Assembly: GCA_025360085.1 (NCBI GenBank)
Contig: JANYCW010000015.1
Location: forward strand, 1 to 48,640
Direction of reading: 5' to 3'
Length of the DNA: 48,640 bases
From: Actinomycetes bacterium
Lineage (GTDB): Bacteria > Actinomycetota > Actinomycetes > Nanopelagicales > Nanopelagicaceae
The translations under genes and the position numbers were made by a program. This document shows positions 21,501 through 30,392 of this stretch, piece by piece; position 1 is the first letter of the stretch; every line of letters begins with the position of its first letter. A model generated the notes under the pieces. The model did not search any database. It worked only from the letters and a program-made list of their open reading frames with translations, and was not told the DNA's origin.

Positions 21501-21561
21501 GCCAAAGTACATGATTAAATCCGGCGTACACACATGGGAATGGATTTTGACTTCAATCTAA
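18553..21561 (+). CDS. lacZ: Beta-galactosidase, glycoside hydrolase family 2
   Basis: About 1000 aa, LacZ architecture: an N-terminal sugar-binding jelly roll (GVYERDFDIPDSWKEKRIVLHIGG), a GH2 immunoglobulin-like domain, a TIM barrel and a C-terminal Bgal_small_N domain (SLWRAPTDNDRIG to the end). Active-site marks are HYPND, the acid/base glutamate in WSLGNESG (about residue 471) and the nucleophile in CEYSHAMGNANG (about 541). No signal peptide, so it is cytoplasmic and needs imported galactosides; no permease is adjacent. Starts at 18526, 18553 or 18571 are possible, none with a good ribosome site. The stop overlaps the SGNH gene by 9 bp. Confidence 0.95.
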   Translation: MITNYWMSPETTSVNRLPMLNIEHIEKISLDGTWRFQLLHSPLERIGKKWSSIPVPGLWTMQPESDVFFDKPIYTNVQMPFDEQPPFVPAENPHGVYERDFDIPDSWKEKRIVLHIGGYESVALILINGVEVGLTKDSRLAAEFDITQFVRRGSNIIRIDITKWSDATFIEDQDQWWHGGITRSIKLFATNKVYIERFYTTAGLEKDCTTGTLDIRAQISSIENVSTDGYTLRARIEELPKVKSAQLSQTVHTFAAPIWTEFNEELRNASSEYFHGKFWAGDMPEKVRAILEKAEPYPAGAVHFKTFIPRITPWSAENPHLYTLNIELCDPSGQVVEISSQRIGFRSVKVVGCDLLINGKAVIFYGINRHDFNRFTGRVLTRDDMREDLLELKRWNFNAVRTSHYPNDAAFLDLCDELGFYVIGEANIESHAFISSICNDPKYLTAFVDRVARMIQRDIHHPAAVMWSLGNESGAGINHEAAAAYARAFDPTRPLHYEGGIRGNWMGSHSLTDVIAPMYPAISAIKEYATSSKADRPLIMCEYSHAMGNANGTLAEYWEVIESTPGLQGGFIWEFWDHGPIQTMPDGSKRNAYGGDYGEVKHDGNFCCDGMVFPDRSAKPAMHEFKAIAAPANISSIKATTGNFKIFNKNFFKDLSEYEIHWSITRDGIISDSGRVKLPKVAARKTIAFKIKSAFLTKPDGLGERFINFTIVRIASTPWSPSMSEVGWNQLPLPSRALIVKKATLSEQFTHVVDEFGQIVMPHGVLAPVLSLWRAPTDNDRIGHIATKWSRWGLRDLDRSDCLVSQSATSVKITNIWETGTGFTIKHTQIITPVANGFRVKESVVLPKQLNDVARIGTNFELDGSLTDLTWFGSGPHETYPDRKIARISRYVSTVANQYIPYVRPQENGGHNGVRWFELTNAAGSGVRIQLAKPMQVSVTPNRDVDLADATHDVEVLPCGNTVVHIDAAHRGVGTAACGPDTLPKYMIKSGVHTWEWILTSI

Positions 21562-22341
21562 ATGGTTCAGCGGCCAGTGAATTGCAATTGGATACTTGCA
21601 GCTTCGTCCATCTCCTGATGATTTTCCTCTTGCATGTCGCCACATCCACGGTAGTGCAAATGTAGTAAACCAGAGCATGGTTACAAAAGTGCGCACAATT
21701 TTAGGCCGTGGCTGTGCATATGGCAGCGGTTGCCTCCACATTGGATCATAGGGAAGTTCTAAAATTTCAAGTACGGCTTGGGCAACGCGGTCCTGACCTA
21801 TCGTATTTAAATGGAGACGATCAAAGGACAGCAATCTGCGATCGCGAAAAACAACTTCTTCATTTGCTTCGGCGATGATTGCGCCGACTTCAAGACCAAC
21901 TGCTCGAACATTACGATTGAATTCGCTGAATCGTTGCTCCCATAATGTGGCTGAGCGACCTGTGTTGCCAGTCTTTTCCAAAACAGTAAATAATATAACG
22001 GTGGCTCCCGATGCGGCCAAGCGCCGTACGGCATCGGAATATAGTGGCAATACACGTTCGGCTTTATAGCCTGGGCGAATTACATCATTTGCTCCAGCGT
22101 GGAAAGATACAAGAGTATTCTCGCCAGTAATTTGCGCAGTCGCAGCATCGATTTGTTCGTTGAGAACTTGGTGCACCAATTTTCCACGTACCGCTAAGTT
22201 GGCGTAAGTAAAATCTGAATTGTTTTTTGCCATTACATCTGCGACACGATCGGCCCAGCCACGGTATTGGCCATAACGTTTTTCATCGCACATTCCCTCG
22301 GTGTAAGAGTCCCCAAGAGCGATAAAACGGTTGAAAATCAA
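21553..22341 (-). CDS. SGNH/GDSL-family hydrolase
   Basis: 262 aa, GDSL esterase/lipase fold. Block I is ALGDSYTEG (nucleophile serine 12), block III is FHAGANDVIRPG, and block V is SFDRLHLNTIGQ with the catalytic Asp/His. No signal peptide. The last 60 residues have a hydrophobic patch (VTMLWFTTFALPWMW) that may associate with membrane. Substrate unknown (acyl or acetyl esters by family). A TTG start at 22341 lies 5 bp after the rlmB stop, implying cotranscription. Confidence 0.87.
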   Translation of the reverse strand: MIFNRFIALGDSYTEGMCDEKRYGQYRGWADRVADVMAKNNSDFTYANLAVRGKLVHQVLNEQIDAATAQITGENTLVSFHAGANDVIRPGYKAERVLPLYSDAVRRLAASGATVILFTVLEKTGNTGRSATLWEQRFSEFNRNVRAVGLEVGAIIAEANEEVVFRDRRLLSFDRLHLNTIGQDRVAQAVLEILELPYDPMWRQPLPYAQPRPKIVRTFVTMLWFTTFALPWMWRHARGKSSGDGRSCKYPIAIHWPLNHLD

Positions 22342-22346
22342 AACAA

Positions 22347-23348
22347 TTAGCGCTTACGTCGAGCCTGATCAACGAAGAACAAGGCAATTGCAGTGGCAAC
22401 GCTGGCGTTAAGTGATTCGCTAGTTGCACTGATTGGAATCGAGATTACGAGATCGCACTTTTCACGAGTTAAGCGCGCTAAGCCCTTGCCTTCACTACCC
22501 ACAACAATCATGATCGCCTCACTTGCAATTTTCATGGTACTGATGAGCTCTTCAGATTCACCATCAAGACCCACGACAAATAAGCCCTCTTTTTTGGCGG
22601 CATCGATGGTTCGCGCAAGATTTGTAACTTGCGCAATAGGCAAGCGCGCCGCGGCACCAGCAGATGATTTCCACGCAGCAGCGGTCATTGATGCCGCACG
22701 GCGTTCGGTCATAACAACTCCTGCCGCGCCAAAGGCGGCTGCGCTTCGAATAATTGCACCTAAGTTACGAGGATCGGTGACACCATCGAGTGCAACTAAA
22801 AGCGCTGGATATTTAGCGCGCTGCATAATCTCTTCAAAGCTTGAGTATTGAAATGGTTTAATTGCAAGAATAATTCCTTGACTATTTGGCGAGATACCTT
22901 CAACCTCTGCGCGGTGAGCTTCGCGAATAGGCAGACCTAAGTGAAGCGCCAGTTTTAGAGACTCGGCAACACGGTCATCAACTTCAATGCTTCGCGCAAC
23001 TAAAAGTTCGGTCGACGGAACGCTTTCGCGTAAGGCCTCTAGTACCGCATTTCGTCCGGCAACAATTTCACCTCGTGGCCGATCACCTCGCGGTGCACGA
23101 GTAGGTCTAATTTCTTTTCCATCGCTTCTGCCACTCGTTACTTTTCCAGCGCCTCTTTCTGTTGTTTTACTGGAGCTCTTTTTCGCAACAGCCTTCTTGC
23201 GTTTTGCCGCGGCATGATAAGGACGATCCTCAGCTTTTGGAGTCGGACCTTTGCCCGTTAAACGTTTTTTATTTTTACCGCCAGTGCCCCCCGTCGGACC
23301 TTTTTTCGATGCACGTATCGCGCCTTTTCGAGATGAATTTCCAGCCAT
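22347..23348 (-). CDS. rlmB: 23S rRNA (guanosine-2'-O-)-methyltransferase RlmB (TrmH family)
   Basis: SPOUT methyltransferase. A lysine/arginine-rich N-terminal tail (about residues 1-75) precedes the substrate-binding domain (IVAGRNAVLEALRE) and the SPOUT core with motifs DGVTDPRNLGAIIRSA, VVGSEGKGL and ISATSESLNASVATAIALF. By family it methylates the 2'-O of G2251 (E. coli numbering). ATG 23348 with GGAAAAGAG upstream is preferred to the longer frame from 23375, which overlaps cysS. The order rlmB-cysS-ispDF-carD equals Rv3579c-Rv3583c. Confidence 0.93.
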   Translation of the reverse strand: MAGNSSRKGAIRASKKGPTGGTGGKNKKRLTGKGPTPKAEDRPYHAAAKRKKAVAKKSSSKTTERGAGKVTSGRSDGKEIRPTRAPRGDRPRGEIVAGRNAVLEALRESVPSTELLVARSIEVDDRVAESLKLALHLGLPIREAHRAEVEGISPNSQGIILAIKPFQYSSFEEIMQRAKYPALLVALDGVTDPRNLGAIIRSAAAFGAAGVVMTERRAASMTAAAWKSSAGAAARLPIAQVTNLARTIDAAKKEGLFVVGLDGESEELISTMKIASEAIMIVVGSEGKGLARLTREKCDLVISIPISATSESLNASVATAIALFFVDQARRKR

Positions 23349-23350
23349 CG

Positions 23351-24742
23351 TTAGCTCTTTTCCATTATCGACCAACGCGGCCCTTGTGCTGTGTCCTCTA
23401 TGGTAATTCCCAAAGCGAGTAACCCGTCACGGATTGCATCTGAGGCCGCGAAATCGCTTCGTTCGCGTGCAGATGTCCGCTCCTGCAGGGCCAATGCAAT
23501 GACACCACTTAAAGCAGAAGTTAATTGCGTTGAGGCAGTGAGAGTGAAATCAAGTGGATCGCATCCTAGAATCTGTAAGGCTCCACGTAATTCACTAGCA
23601 TTCTTTGATAGAGCGTTCCTGTCGCCATCAGTAATGGCTTGGTTTCCAAGACGCAGGTTTTCCGAAATTGTTGCAAGTCCCGCAGGTACTGCTAAGTCAT
23701 CATTCATTGCCTTTGCAAAGCTATCGCCAACAACACCTTGAGGCGCTACTGACAAAATCTCCTGCGCGCGATTTAAGAAGTTCTCAATCCGTCGAAAAGC
23801 AACGGCAGATTCATCCAGAGCGGCTTGCGAGTATTCGAGCATTGAGCGGTAATGCGCGCTTCCTAAGTACCAACGAAGTTCAACTCCCCGGACTCGTTCA
23901 AGGATGACATCGGCCAAAAGTGAGTTTCCAAGGGACTTACTCATTTTCTCGCCAGATTGGGTTACCCATGCGTTATGTAGCCAACGGTTAGCAAAACCGA
24001 AACCTGCAGCCTCTGATTGCGCGATTTCATTTTCGTGGTGAGGAAAAATCAAATCTAAACCACCGCCATGGATGTCAAAGCACTCGCCTAAATATGCATA
24101 TGCCATCGCCGAGCATTCAAGATGCCACCCAGGTCGCCCCTCACCCCATGGTGTTGGCCATGATGGTTCACCCGGTTTTGCCGATTTCCACATTGCAAAA
24201 TCTCGTGGATCCCGTTTATAACTGGCATCGGAGCCTTCGGCTGGCAACAATTCTTCAATTCGTTGATGAGACAGTCTGAGATAACGCTTCAATTTTCGTA
24301 CTTCCACGTAGACATCACCATTGCCTGGAGCATAAGCAGCGCCATTATCAACAAGAGTTTGCATAAGTTGTACCATCTGAGTGATGTGGCCCGTTGCGCG
24401 TGGTTCATATGTTGGTGGCAAAATATTAACTGCTGCAAATGCATGAGAAAATTCCCGCTCATATTTCATGGCAAGTGCCCACCATGAAGTCTTTTCAATT
24501 ATCGCTTTCTGTAAAATCTTGTCGTCAATATCGGTCACATTACGAATAAAAGTAACCTTATATTCGCTATGAATTAACCAACGGCGTAAAATATCAAAGT
24601 TGACTGCACTTCGAATATGTCCAATGTGTGGTGAGCCTTGAACTGTTGCACCGCACACATAAATCGAAACTTCACCGGCGATTAGCGGTTTAAATTCGCT
24701 TATCTGGCGGGTTGCAGTGTCGTATAAGTTCAAGGCGGACAT
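23351..24742 (-). CDS. cysS: Cysteinyl-tRNA synthetase
   Basis: Class I aminoacyl-tRNA synthetase charging tRNA-Cys. The N-terminal block VYVCGATV-like sequence ([21 protein letters not shown]) contains the zinc-binding Cys and the HIGH motif. [10 protein letters not shown] and [21 protein letters not shown] hold further zinc ligands, and [10 protein letters not shown] is the KMSKS loop. Length 463 aa is normal. It could be confused with the related MshC, but MshC lacks this C-terminal helical domain and CysS is the syntenic gene here. A -10 hexamer precedes the start inside the ispDF stop region. Confidence 0.96.
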   Translation of the reverse strand: MSALNLYDTATRQISEFKPLIAGEVSIYVCGATVQGSPHIGHIRSAVNFDILRRWLIHSEYKVTFIRNVTDIDDKILQKAIIEKTSWWALAMKYEREFSHAFAAVNILPPTYEPRATGHITQMVQLMQTLVDNGAAYAPGNGDVYVEVRKLKRYLRLSHQRIEELLPAEGSDASYKRDPRDFAMWKSAKPGEPSWPTPWGEGRPGWHLECSAMAYAYLGECFDIHGGGLDLIFPHHENEIAQSEAAGFGFANRWLHNAWVTQSGEKMSKSLGNSLLADVILERVRGVELRWYLGSAHYRSMLEYSQAALDESAVAFRRIENFLNRAQEILSVAPQGVVGDSFAKAMNDDLAVPAGLATISENLRLGNQAITDGDRNALSKNASELRGALQILGCDPLDFTLTASTQLTSALSGVIALALQERTSARERSDFAASDAIRDGLLALGITIEDTAQGPRWSIMEKS

Positions 24743-24748
24743 TGTGTG

Positions 24749-24754
24749 ATTCTA
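24749..24754 (-). promoter_or_regulatory. -10 element of cysS (leaderless)
   Basis: Minus-strand TAGAAT ends 6 nt before ATG 24742, and its first three bases are the ispDF stop codon. It suggests an internal promoter in the carD-ispDF-cysS-rlmB operon. Confidence 0.55.
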
Positions 24755-25870
24755 CTGCTTAAAAACCAAGGCTGTTGCGATAGCGGCAATACCTTTTCCT
24801 TCGCCAGTAAGTCCCATACCGTCTGTGGTTGTTGCCGACAACCAAACATCGGCACCACCTAATGCAGTTGAGAGTACTTGAATTGCCTCAGTTCGACGCT
24901 TGCCGAGCTTGGGCCGATTTGCGATTATCTGAACTGTTACATTCGCTATCGAAAATCCCGAAGCGCAAATCTTTGAGTAGGTTTCTTTCAGCAATTGAAC
25001 TCCACTTGCGCCAGCATATTCCGAGCGATCTACACCGAAATTACTGCCAAGATCTCCAAGTTGAGTCGCAGCAAATAGCGCGTCACACATCGCATGGGCT
25101 GCAACATCACCATCGGAGTGACCATCGACACCAACTTCATCAGGCCAATACAGGCCACCCAGCCACATTGGTCGGCCAGCGGCAAATGCATGAGCATCTA
25201 TCCCAATGCCAGTTCTAAAACTGGAGTTGAATCCAAGAAAACTCAGAGCTTTCACTAAATCCATCGGTGTTGTTATTTTCATCGCGCGTTCTTCGCCTTC
25301 AATAACTTTTACTTTGATGCCTATAGCTTCTACCATCGCCGAATCATCGGTTGCATCAAGATTACTTACGTGCGCCTCTTGCAGTATTGAAGTTAAAAAA
25401 CCTTGCGGTGTTTGAATAGTACGAAGCTTTCTTCGATCAGGAGTTGATGCAACAAATCCATCTGCGCAAATGATCTTTACCGTATCGATTTGAGCAAGCC
25501 CAGGAATAACTGCTTTTTCGCCCGCTATTAACTGGTCGATGATGCGTTGAGCTAATGTGGTACTTGCTAATGCTCGTGCGGCATCGTGGACCAAGACATA
25601 GTCGCTCGTAACGAAAACAAGTGCGTTACGAACACTTTCTGCGCGTGTAGCACCGCCCGTCACAACCGTGATTTCATTGCCAACAAGCTCACTAATCTGC
25701 TTTTCAAATCCAGCCGGTGCACTAATGATTATCTGATCGGTAACAGGAGCAAGAGATGCAATGGCGTGTTCCAGAAGTGTGCAACTACCTAATTGAATAA
25801 GCGCCTTTGGATAATCTGCGCCAAATCTTTCACCGCTGCCAGCTGCGGCGATGATGGCGCTTACCGACAT
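24752..25870 (-). CDS. ispDF: Bifunctional IspD-IspF (MEP cytidylyltransferase / MECDP synthase)
   Basis: Two consecutive enzymes of the non-mevalonate isoprenoid pathway in one chain. Residues 1 to about 215 are IspD ([34 protein letters not shown]), making CDP-ME. From about 218 to 372 is IspF ([27 protein letters not shown] with metal ligands, [15 protein letters not shown]), making the cyclodiphosphate. IspE, which acts between them, is not here. In M. tuberculosis the two are separate adjacent genes (Rv3582c, Rv3581c), so this is a fusion of neighbours. The start lies 4 bp after the carD stop. Confidence 0.95.
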   Translation of the reverse strand: MSVSAIIAAAGSGERFGADYPKALIQLGSCTLLEHAIASLAPVTDQIIISAPAGFEKQISELVGNEITVVTGGATRAESVRNALVFVTSDYVLVHDAARALASTTLAQRIIDQLIAGEKAVIPGLAQIDTVKIICADGFVASTPDRRKLRTIQTPQGFLTSILQEAHVSNLDATDDSAMVEAIGIKVKVIEGEERAMKITTPMDLVKALSFLGFNSSFRTGIGIDAHAFAAGRPMWLGGLYWPDEVGVDGHSDGDVAAHAMCDALFAATQLGDLGSNFGVDRSEYAGASGVQLLKETYSKICASGFSIANVTVQIIANRPKLGKRRTEAIQVLSTALGGADVWLSATTTDGMGLTGEGKGIAAIATALVFKQ

Positions 25871-25873
25871 GGT

Positions 25874-26356
25874 TTAGGACGCAAGAACCTCGTCAAGGAT
25901 GGTTGCAGCCTTTTCTTCATTAGTGCGCTCAGCAAGAGCGAGCTCTGAAATAAGGATCTGCTTCGCCTTGGCGAGCATACGCTTTTCACCAGCGGAAAGG
26001 CCACGGTCTAAGTCGCGGCGGTACAGGTCACGGACGACTTCGGCGACCTTAATCACATCTCCTGATGCTAATTTTTCAAGATTTGCCTTATAACGTCGTG
26101 ACCAGTTTGTTGGTTCTTCTGTGTATGGCTGGCGCAGTACATTAAATACACGATCTAGGCCAGCTGAATCTACGACATCGCGGACTCCAACGAGGTCGAT
26201 ATTTTCTGCTGGGACTCGTACCGTTAAATCCCCTTGAGCCACTTTTAATACTAAATAGGTCTTTTCTTCACCTTTGATCACTCGAACTTCAATCGCTTCG
26301 ATGAGTGCTGCTCCGTGATGGGGATAAACAACGGTTTCGCCGACCTTAAATGTCAT
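25874..26356 (-). CDS. carD: CarD-family RNA polymerase-binding transcription factor
   Basis: 160 aa. [25 protein letters not shown] at the N-terminus is the RNAP beta-subunit-interacting domain (Tudor-like), and the helical C-terminal domain ([30 protein letters not shown]) contains the tryptophan and basic surface that contact promoter DNA at the bubble edge. CarD stabilises open complexes in actinobacteria. ATG 26356 matches mycobacterial CarD and has GAAGGG upstream. The longer TTG frame from 26380 would begin inside the -10 box and is rejected. It leads the ispDF-cysS-rlmB operon. Confidence 0.96.
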   Translation of the reverse strand: MTFKVGETVVYPHHGAALIEAIEVRVIKGEEKTYLVLKVAQGDLTVRVPAENIDLVGVRDVVDSAGLDRVFNVLRQPYTEEPTNWSRRYKANLEKLASGDVIKVAEVVRDLYRRDLDRGLSAGEKRMLAKAKQILISELALAERTNEEKAATILDEVLAS

Positions 26357-26379
26357 GTGTTGCCCTTCGCTAGAGGACA

Positions 26380-26408
26380 ATTGTACCAGCGATTTAGCAT
26401 CGAGTCAC
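26380..26408 (-). promoter_or_regulatory. Promoter of carD
   Basis: On the minus strand GTGACT (26403-26408) and TACAAT (26380-26385) are separated by 17 bp, close to the sigma-70/SigA consensus. It places the transcript start near 26373, a 5' UTR of roughly 15-20 nt. Confidence 0.72.
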
Positions 26409-26472
26409 CTAGCGATAAATAGCTCAAAACTACTGTATTTAACTGCTTATGTGTTGTGAGAGAATACCCCTT

Positions 26473-26949
26473 ATGCGCCGCATCGTAATTGCTCTCTTAA
26501 TCACAACGCTTGCTTTATCACTAACTGCATGTGGGGCTGGCTTTAATGCATCGACGCGACAAGTTTCCCAAGTTACTGATGGTGTTGAAGGCGCAATTAA
26601 AACGGCAGGTAACAATATGAAGCTCGCTGGTGTTCTTATAGTAGAAACTCCAGGAGGTGCGGGAGTTTTAGTTGGTACCGTTGTCAATAGCCAAATGGAT
26701 GAAGATGCCCTTCTTGGAGTCAGAATTAATGGCGTCGTCGCAAATGTAACGGGTACAAACACTCTGGCGCAAAATGCGCCAGTTCGCTTTGAGGGCGAAA
26801 GTGCAAATGCAAAAGCGGTGGTACCAGTCCTCAATGCAAAAGCTGGATCCCATGTTCAAGTGACAATGTTTTTTGCACATGCTGGAGAGATTACGCTTTT
26901 AGCAATCGTGCGTGATCAACGCGATACCTATGCAGGAATTACCGCTTAA
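26473..26949 (+). CDS. LpqE-like lipoprotein
   Basis: Signal peptide (MRRIVIALLITTLALS) followed by a lipobox LTAC (residues 14-17), so the protein is probably lipid-anchored at the outer face of the membrane with Cys17 as first mature residue. The mature domain (about 140 aa) has the beta-rich sequence VETPGGAGVLVGTVVNSQMDEDALLGV. Position divergent from carD is that of M. tuberculosis lpqE (Rv3584). Function of LpqE is not known to me. An ATG at 26449 would add eight residues before the basic n-region and is less likely. Confidence 0.78.
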   Translation: MRRIVIALLITTLALSLTACGAGFNASTRQVSQVTDGVEGAIKTAGNNMKLAGVLIVETPGGAGVLVGTVVNSQMDEDALLGVRINGVVANVTGTNTLAQNAPVRFEGESANAKAVVPVLNAKAGSHVQVTMFFAHAGEITLLAIVRDQRDTYAGITA

Positions 26950-26954
26950 AAAAC

Positions 26955-27698
26955 TTACTTTTTGCCCTGATCCGCGACGGCCGCCATCGCATCTATTGCC
27001 GCCACTGGATCTAAATACTCTCCACCCTTAATTTCTGGTGTTAAATCAGCTTTGAGCTTATACAACAAAGGGATTCCAGTAGGAATGTTTAATCCAGCAA
27101 TATCGGCATCACTAATTCCGTCAAGGTGTTTAACAAGGGCACGCAACGAGTTCCCATGCGCCGTGACAAGGACTCGCTTACCTTGCTTCAAATCAGGCAC
27201 GATGCAATCATGCCAATAAGGCAACATTCGATCTATAACATCTTTTAGGCATTCAGTTTTCGGTACGACGATATCGGCATATCTAGGATCTTTACTCTGT
27301 GAAAACTCACTCTCATCATCAATAGGAGGTGGAGGAACATCGAAAGAGCGCCGCCATAACTGGAACTGTGCCTTGCCATATTCGGCCAATACCTGCGCTT
27401 TATCTTTTCCTTGCAACGCCCCATAGTGACGCTCGTTTAAGCGCCACGAACGTTGAACTGGAATCCATTGACGATCACTGGCATCGAGGGCTAGCTGCGA
27501 AGTATTGATAGCGCGTCGCAGCAGTGATGTGTGCAGCACATCTGGCAATAATTCGCGTTGAGCCAGTAATGCACCGCCACGTCGAGCTTCTCCCTCGCCC
27601 TTTGCCGATAGGCGCACATCGACCCAACCAGTAAAGAGATTTTTAGCATTCCACTCGGATTCACCGTGACGCAGAAGGATTAATTCAAAACTGTTCAT
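26955..27698 (-). CDS. gpmA: 2,3-bisphosphoglycerate-dependent phosphoglycerate mutase
   Basis: Interconverts 3- and 2-phosphoglycerate in glycolysis. [29 protein letters not shown] at the N-terminus carries the phospho-histidine, [15 protein letters not shown] and [14 protein letters not shown] complete the site. About 247 aa, usual length. ATG 27698 has a -10 hexamer 6 nt upstream, so the longer GTG frame from 27704 is dropped. The order gpmA-ybjN-mshA matches Rv0489-Rv0486. Confidence 0.95.
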   Translation of the reverse strand: MNSFELILLRHGESEWNAKNLFTGWVDVRLSAKGEGEARRGGALLAQRELLPDVLHTSLLRRAINTSQLALDASDRQWIPVQRSWRLNERHYGALQGKDKAQVLAEYGKAQFQLWRRSFDVPPPPIDDESEFSQSKDPRYADIVVPKTECLKDVIDRMLPYWHDCIVPDLKQGKRVLVTAHGNSLRALVKHLDGISDADIAGLNIPTGIPLLYKLKADLTPEIKGGEYLDPVAAIDAMAAVADQGKK

Positions 27699-27704
27699 AG
27701 GCAC

Positions 27705-27710
27705 ATCCTA
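27705..27710 (-). promoter_or_regulatory. -10 element of gpmA (leaderless)
   Basis: Minus-strand TAGGAT ends 6 nt before ATG 27698 and overlaps the stop codon of the ybjN-like gene. Confidence 0.55.
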
Positions 27711-28190
27711 AACGAGATGTCTAAAAGCATCTAAATTGGCAAGTGATTCGCCGCGTGAGATGCGCCAAGCCCATTCACGGCGAATTGCATGAGCAAAGCC
27801 GAGTTCAAGTAATGGGTTAAAGGATGCGTCTGAAATTTGAAGAACTGTGCCGATTAGACGATCAATCTCTTGATCGGTGACCGCCGATAATGGAAGGCGC
27901 CCTACTATGAAAATATCACGCACATCGTTGATGGCAAAAGCAACTCCATATAAAGATGCGTTTTTCGCCATGCACCAAGCATGAACTTCGGCTTCATTCT
28001 CATCGGGCTTTCGAATCACGAAAGCATTTATGCTCAAAGAATGATCTCCAACGATGAGTGCACAGTGAGTCTGTAACTTCTTTTCACCAGGTAGTGTGAT
28101 TAAAAATGTATCACTATCCTTTTTTTCAAACTCCAAATCATGGGAGTCTAAGAACTCCTCTATTACATCTCTAGGGTCAATCACAGCCAT
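27708..28190 (-). CDS. YbjN-domain protein (Rv0487-like)
   Basis: 160 aa, YbjN/sensory-transduction-regulator-like alpha+beta fold: DVIEEFLDSHDLEFEKKDSDTFLITLPGEKKL, HAWCMAKNASLYGVAFAINDVRDIFIVGRLP. The same protein follows mshA in mycobacteria. YbjN-domain proteins resemble type III secretion chaperones; no specific role is known here. Its ATG overlaps the mshA stop (TAATG), so translation is coupled to mycothiol biosynthesis gene mshA. Confidence 0.85.
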   Translation of the reverse strand: MAVIDPRDVIEEFLDSHDLEFEKKDSDTFLITLPGEKKLQTHCALIVGDHSLSINAFVIRKPDENEAEVHAWCMAKNASLYGVAFAINDVRDIFIVGRLPLSAVTDQEIDRLIGTVLQISDASFNPLLELGFAHAIRREWAWRISRGESLANLDAFRHLV

Positions 28191-29446
28191 TACAACCTTA
28201 CTGTTTTTGCTAATGCTCTATTTTCAGTAATCACTTGATCATAAATATCTAAAGTTCCACGGGCGGTTGCATCCCAACCGAAGTGTGAGGCATGTTCAAG
28301 CGCACCAACTGAAAGCAGAACGCGGCGTTGTGGCTCTTGTAATAAGCGTGCCATTACAGAAGACCACGCTTTAGGGTCGTGACCATCGACTAAAACCCCG
28401 GAAATTCCATCGGCGATGGCCGTGCGAAGGCCACCAATGGCCGTAGCAATAACTGGTGTACCGCAAGCTTGGGCTTCAAGTGCAACGAGACCAAAACTTT
28501 CTGAATAACTAGGAACACAAACAAAATCTGCGGCTCGATACCATTGAGGTAGTTCTGCACGGGGTACAGGAGGTGCGAAACGGACCACGTCATCGATTCC
28601 AAACCATGCTACTAACTCTTTCAAACGCTCGACCTCTTCGGTATTAGCCCCCGAAGATCCACCGATAATGTTGACTCTCAACTTTGGACGTAGCGCTGGA
28701 GAGTGTTTGATAAGCTCGAAAGTACTTCGGATCAATACTTCTGGACCTTTGTGTGGTTGGATTCGCCCAACAAAAGTAACAACTAATGCATCTTGGTCAA
28801 CACCCTGTAAAGTCCGAGCAGATTTACGACCAGCACCTGGAGTAAATGTATATAGATCGACTCCTGGTGCAACCACATGAACTTTATCTGGGCATGCATC
28901 ATAAAGAGAGACCAAACTAGCTGCTTCAGAGTCAGTATTAGCAATTAATGCATCGACAGCGGCGGCGACTTGAGTTTCACCCTGTACTCGAATCATTGGC
29001 TCTGGAATCTCTCCCTCTGCTAAATTCAAATTCTTAACCCTTGCCATTGTATGCATCGTATGAACAAGTGGAATACCCAATTCTTTGGCCGCCAACATCG
29101 CAACTTTACCTGAAATCCAATAATGGGAATGGATGGCAACGAAATTTTCTTCTTTAACTATTCTTAGAAACTCTTTGGACAACCCATTAATATGTGCGGG
29201 CAACTGTTCTTTAGTTAAAATTCCATGTCCACAATCAAAATATCGAACTCGTACACCTTGAGAAATTTCAATAATGTCAGGAGATACGTTTTCAGTGCGA
29301 CGCGTAAATATATCCACTTCGATGCCCATAGCAGCCATTCGTCGCGCAGACTCAAGAACATAAATATTCATTCCGCCAGCATCACCCACACCGGGCTGAT
29401 CCAGCGGGGAAGTGTGAACCATTACGGTTGCAATACGGCCGTTCAT
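28190..29446 (-). CDS. mshA: D-inositol-3-phosphate glycosyltransferase MshA
   Basis: First enzyme of mycothiol synthesis: transfers GlcNAc from UDP-GlcNAc to 1L-myo-inositol-1-phosphate. GT-B fold of family GT4. It has the N-terminal HTSPLDQPGVGDAGGMNIYV, HSHYWISG, TMHTMARVKN, VTFVGRIQPHKGPEVLI and the donor-binding CVPSYSESFGLVALEAQACGTPVIAT. Length 418 aa is normal. With mshD at 34.1 kb it indicates that the organism uses mycothiol as its main thiol. Confidence 0.96.
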   Translation of the reverse strand: MNGRIATVMVHTSPLDQPGVGDAGGMNIYVLESARRMAAMGIEVDIFTRRTENVSPDIIEISQGVRVRYFDCGHGILTKEQLPAHINGLSKEFLRIVKEENFVAIHSHYWISGKVAMLAAKELGIPLVHTMHTMARVKNLNLAEGEIPEPMIRVQGETQVAAAVDALIANTDSEAASLVSLYDACPDKVHVVAPGVDLYTFTPGAGRKSARTLQGVDQDALVVTFVGRIQPHKGPEVLIRSTFELIKHSPALRPKLRVNIIGGSSGANTEEVERLKELVAWFGIDDVVRFAPPVPRAELPQWYRAADFVCVPSYSESFGLVALEAQACGTPVIATAIGGLRTAIADGISGVLVDGHDPKAWSSVMARLLQEPQRRVLLSVGALEHASHFGWDATARGTLDIYDQVITENRALAKTVRL

Positions 29447-29452
29447 TACTTA

Positions 29453-29458
29453 AGAGTA
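29453..29458 (-). promoter_or_regulatory. -10 element of mshA (leaderless)
   Basis: Minus-strand TACTCT ends 6 nt before ATG 29446, in the short gap after the asparaginase stop. Confidence 0.55.
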
Positions 29459-29465
29459 CGGCGAG

Positions 29466-30392
29466 TTAGAACGTTGCGCGAATGGAGCCGACGATTGTGT
29501 CACCACCATAGACCTTCTCCAACTCATCAATGGTATTTACGCCTAATAATTTCAATCCCGCGATACTTAGCGCCCTTTGCGGACGCATTCCACCATCATT
29601 GACTTTATAAGCAAAGCTACGACCGTCAGGCACCGATGCAACCATCACCGATTCGGCCCCACTTTTCATAAAGACGCCTGGATAATTTTGCATGAAACGC
29701 GTCGTTGTGCGATGTGGACCAGCAACCATTTCGGGAAACGCGCGACATGCATCTACAACACTTTGGTGTACGCGATCATCCGAAATAGTTAGCGACCTAA
29801 TCGCCCGTGCCAATCCAAGTAACGTAATAAGAAATAGTGGAGCACCGCAACCATCAATGGTGGTGTGTGTAATTTTCTCTCCTGAAAGGCTTTCTAACTC
29901 GTTTTTGAAGGCAACCTGAACTGGGTGTTCGGGATCTAAATAATTATTCACTGACCAACCATTTGTTCTAGCGCCTAATAGCATTCCCGCATGTTTACCA
30001 CTGCAGTTCATGGCAAGCCTAGTTGGAACAACCGTTGCAAACGCTGCGCTCTCATCTAGTGGTTTGCCTTTTACATTCTGCAGTGAACTTTCATCTAAAC
30101 CAGCTAATGCTAAAATCTCTAGCACGCCCTTTTGATGCATTTCAAGACCTGAGTGAGATGCACATGTAAGTGCAAGTAAACGGGGCTCTAATTCAACTCC
30201 GCTTCTGACCATGGCGGCGGCTAAAATCGATTTATAAGACGACCTCGGATAAATGAGTTGGGATGGATCACCTTTTTTTATCATGATTGACCCATCGCTA
30301 TTGAGTGCAACAAAATGGCCTACATGGCTGGATTCAACAACATCGTCGCGGACTAATTGCGCCAGAACTTCACCGACACCTAATGAAATCAA
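29466..30392 (-). CDS. L-asparaginase II family protein (PF06089 type)
   Basis: 308 aa, the asparaginase family described from Rhizobium etli, unrelated to E. coli AnsA/B. Recognised by ESSHVGHFVALNSDG, the serine-lysine region YPRSSYKSILAAAMV, CASHSGLEMH and the conserved AMNCSGKHAGML, then TIDGCGAPLF. It would release ammonia from asparagine in the cytoplasm. A TTG start at 30392 overlaps the stop of the preceding gene (TAATTG), so the unit is coupled. Confidence 0.9.
   Translation of the reverse strand: MISLGVGEVLAQLVRDDVVESSHVGHFVALNSDGSIMIKKGDPSQLIYPRSSYKSILAAAMVRSGVELEPRLLALTCASHSGLEMHQKGVLEILALAGLDESSLQNVKGKPLDESAAFATVVPTRLAMNCSGKHAGMLLGARTNGWSVNNYLDPEHPVQVAFKNELESLSGEKITHTTIDGCGAPLFLITLLGLARAIRSLTISDDRVHQSVVDACRAFPEMVAGPHRTTTRFMQNYPGVFMKSGAESVMVASVPDGRSFAYKVNDGGMRPQRALSIAGLKLLGVNTIDELEKVYGGDTIVGSIRATF

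Noticed and set aside
26449-26472. Longer start for the LpqE-like lipoprotein adding MCCERIPL.
   Set aside because: It would put two cysteines and an acidic residue before the basic n-region of the signal peptide; the ATG at 26473 gives a normal lipoprotein signal.
26947-26970. AAAAA...TTTTT stretch between lpqE-like and gpmA as a bidirectional terminator.
   Set aside because: Only A-U pairs with a tiny loop, and part of it is coding; too weak to call.
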